From contig JACCWH010000140.1 of the NCBI GenBank assembly GCA_013697735.1, positions 1-36,051 of the forward strand: a stretch of 36,051 bases of DNA. The letters are read 5' to 3'. Made by a program: the position numbers and the translations under genes. Positions 36,023-36,051 of this stretch are shown here, one piece after another (position 1 is the first letter of the stretch; each line of letters begins with the position of its first letter). Under the pieces are notes generated by a model, which saw nothing but the letters and a program-made list of their open reading frames with translations, ran no database searches and was not told the DNA's origin. Source of the stretch: Trueperaceae bacterium (GTDB lineage: Bacteria; Deinococcota; Deinococci; Deinococcales; Trueperaceae).

Positions 36023-36051
36023 GTGAGGGTGGCCGCGAAGGCCACCCTCAC
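36023..36051 (-). terminator. perfect hairpin upstream of the permease pair
   Basis: A perfect 12-base-pair stem (36023-36034 against 36040-36051) with loop GCGAA ends at the window edge and could continue beyond it. It lies 70 bases before the DppB-type start. By analogy with the hairpin after the receptor gene in block B it probably ends or protects a receptor mRNA encoded to the right. Confidence 0.7.

Overview
The window is GC-rich, single-copy chromosomal DNA from a bacterium. The best guess is a member of Deinococcota, perhaps Trueperaceae-like. Reasons: several genes have a bare -10 box (TANNNT) only a few bases before the start codon, as in the leaderless or near-leaderless promoters of Deinococcus; RecJ has a long C-terminal extension; and the housekeeping proteins look like that phylum. 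This assignment is inference, since no rRNA is present. No insertion sequence, phage gene, CRISPR array or integrase was seen.

Positions 1-12.3 kb are housekeeping: tRNA-Ser(CGA); ribosomal protein S1 with an unusually long acidic tail; a small membrane protein; a leftward mnmA-lemA-htpX cluster; then rightward genes for a LapA-like membrane protein, RecJ, a histidine phosphatase and a large FAD/Fe-S D-lactate/glycolate-type dehydrogenase.

Positions 12.3-36 kb form a dense catabolic island with three blocks. Block A (leftward, 17.1 to 12.3 kb): class-III aminotransferase, galactonate-dehydratase-like enzyme, ceramidase-fold protein, FAH-family hydrolase. Block B (rightward, 17.3 to 26.4 kb, divergent from A): enolase-superfamily enzyme, two SDR dehydrogenases, then a peptide-type (family 5) ABC solute receptor, two permeases and two more ceramidase-fold proteins. 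Block C (leftward, 36 to 26.5 kb, convergent with B, starting beyond the right edge): two permeases, creatininase-family hydrolase, enolase-superfamily enzyme, RidA-like protein, aldose-epimerase-like protein, metallophosphoesterase, metallo-beta-lactamase-fold hydrolase, two SDRs and an acetoacetate-decarboxylase-like protein. Most junctions are short gaps or 4-8 base overlaps, so translational coupling is likely.

The island looks built to import a carbohydrate-derived or amide-containing solute through two oligopeptide-type ABC systems, open amide or ester bonds with metal-dependent hydrolases, and process sugar-acid-like products by dehydration (three enolase-superfamily enzymes), oxidation (four SDRs) and C-C cleavage (FAH hydrolase). 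The substrate cannot be read from sequence. The most notable observations are: three ceramidase-fold paralogues that keep the zinc ligands but lack the family's nucleophilic serine; an AT-rich element shared by the block A/B divergent promoter and the block B transporter promoter; and a strong hairpin just upstream of the first permease gene in both transporter operons.
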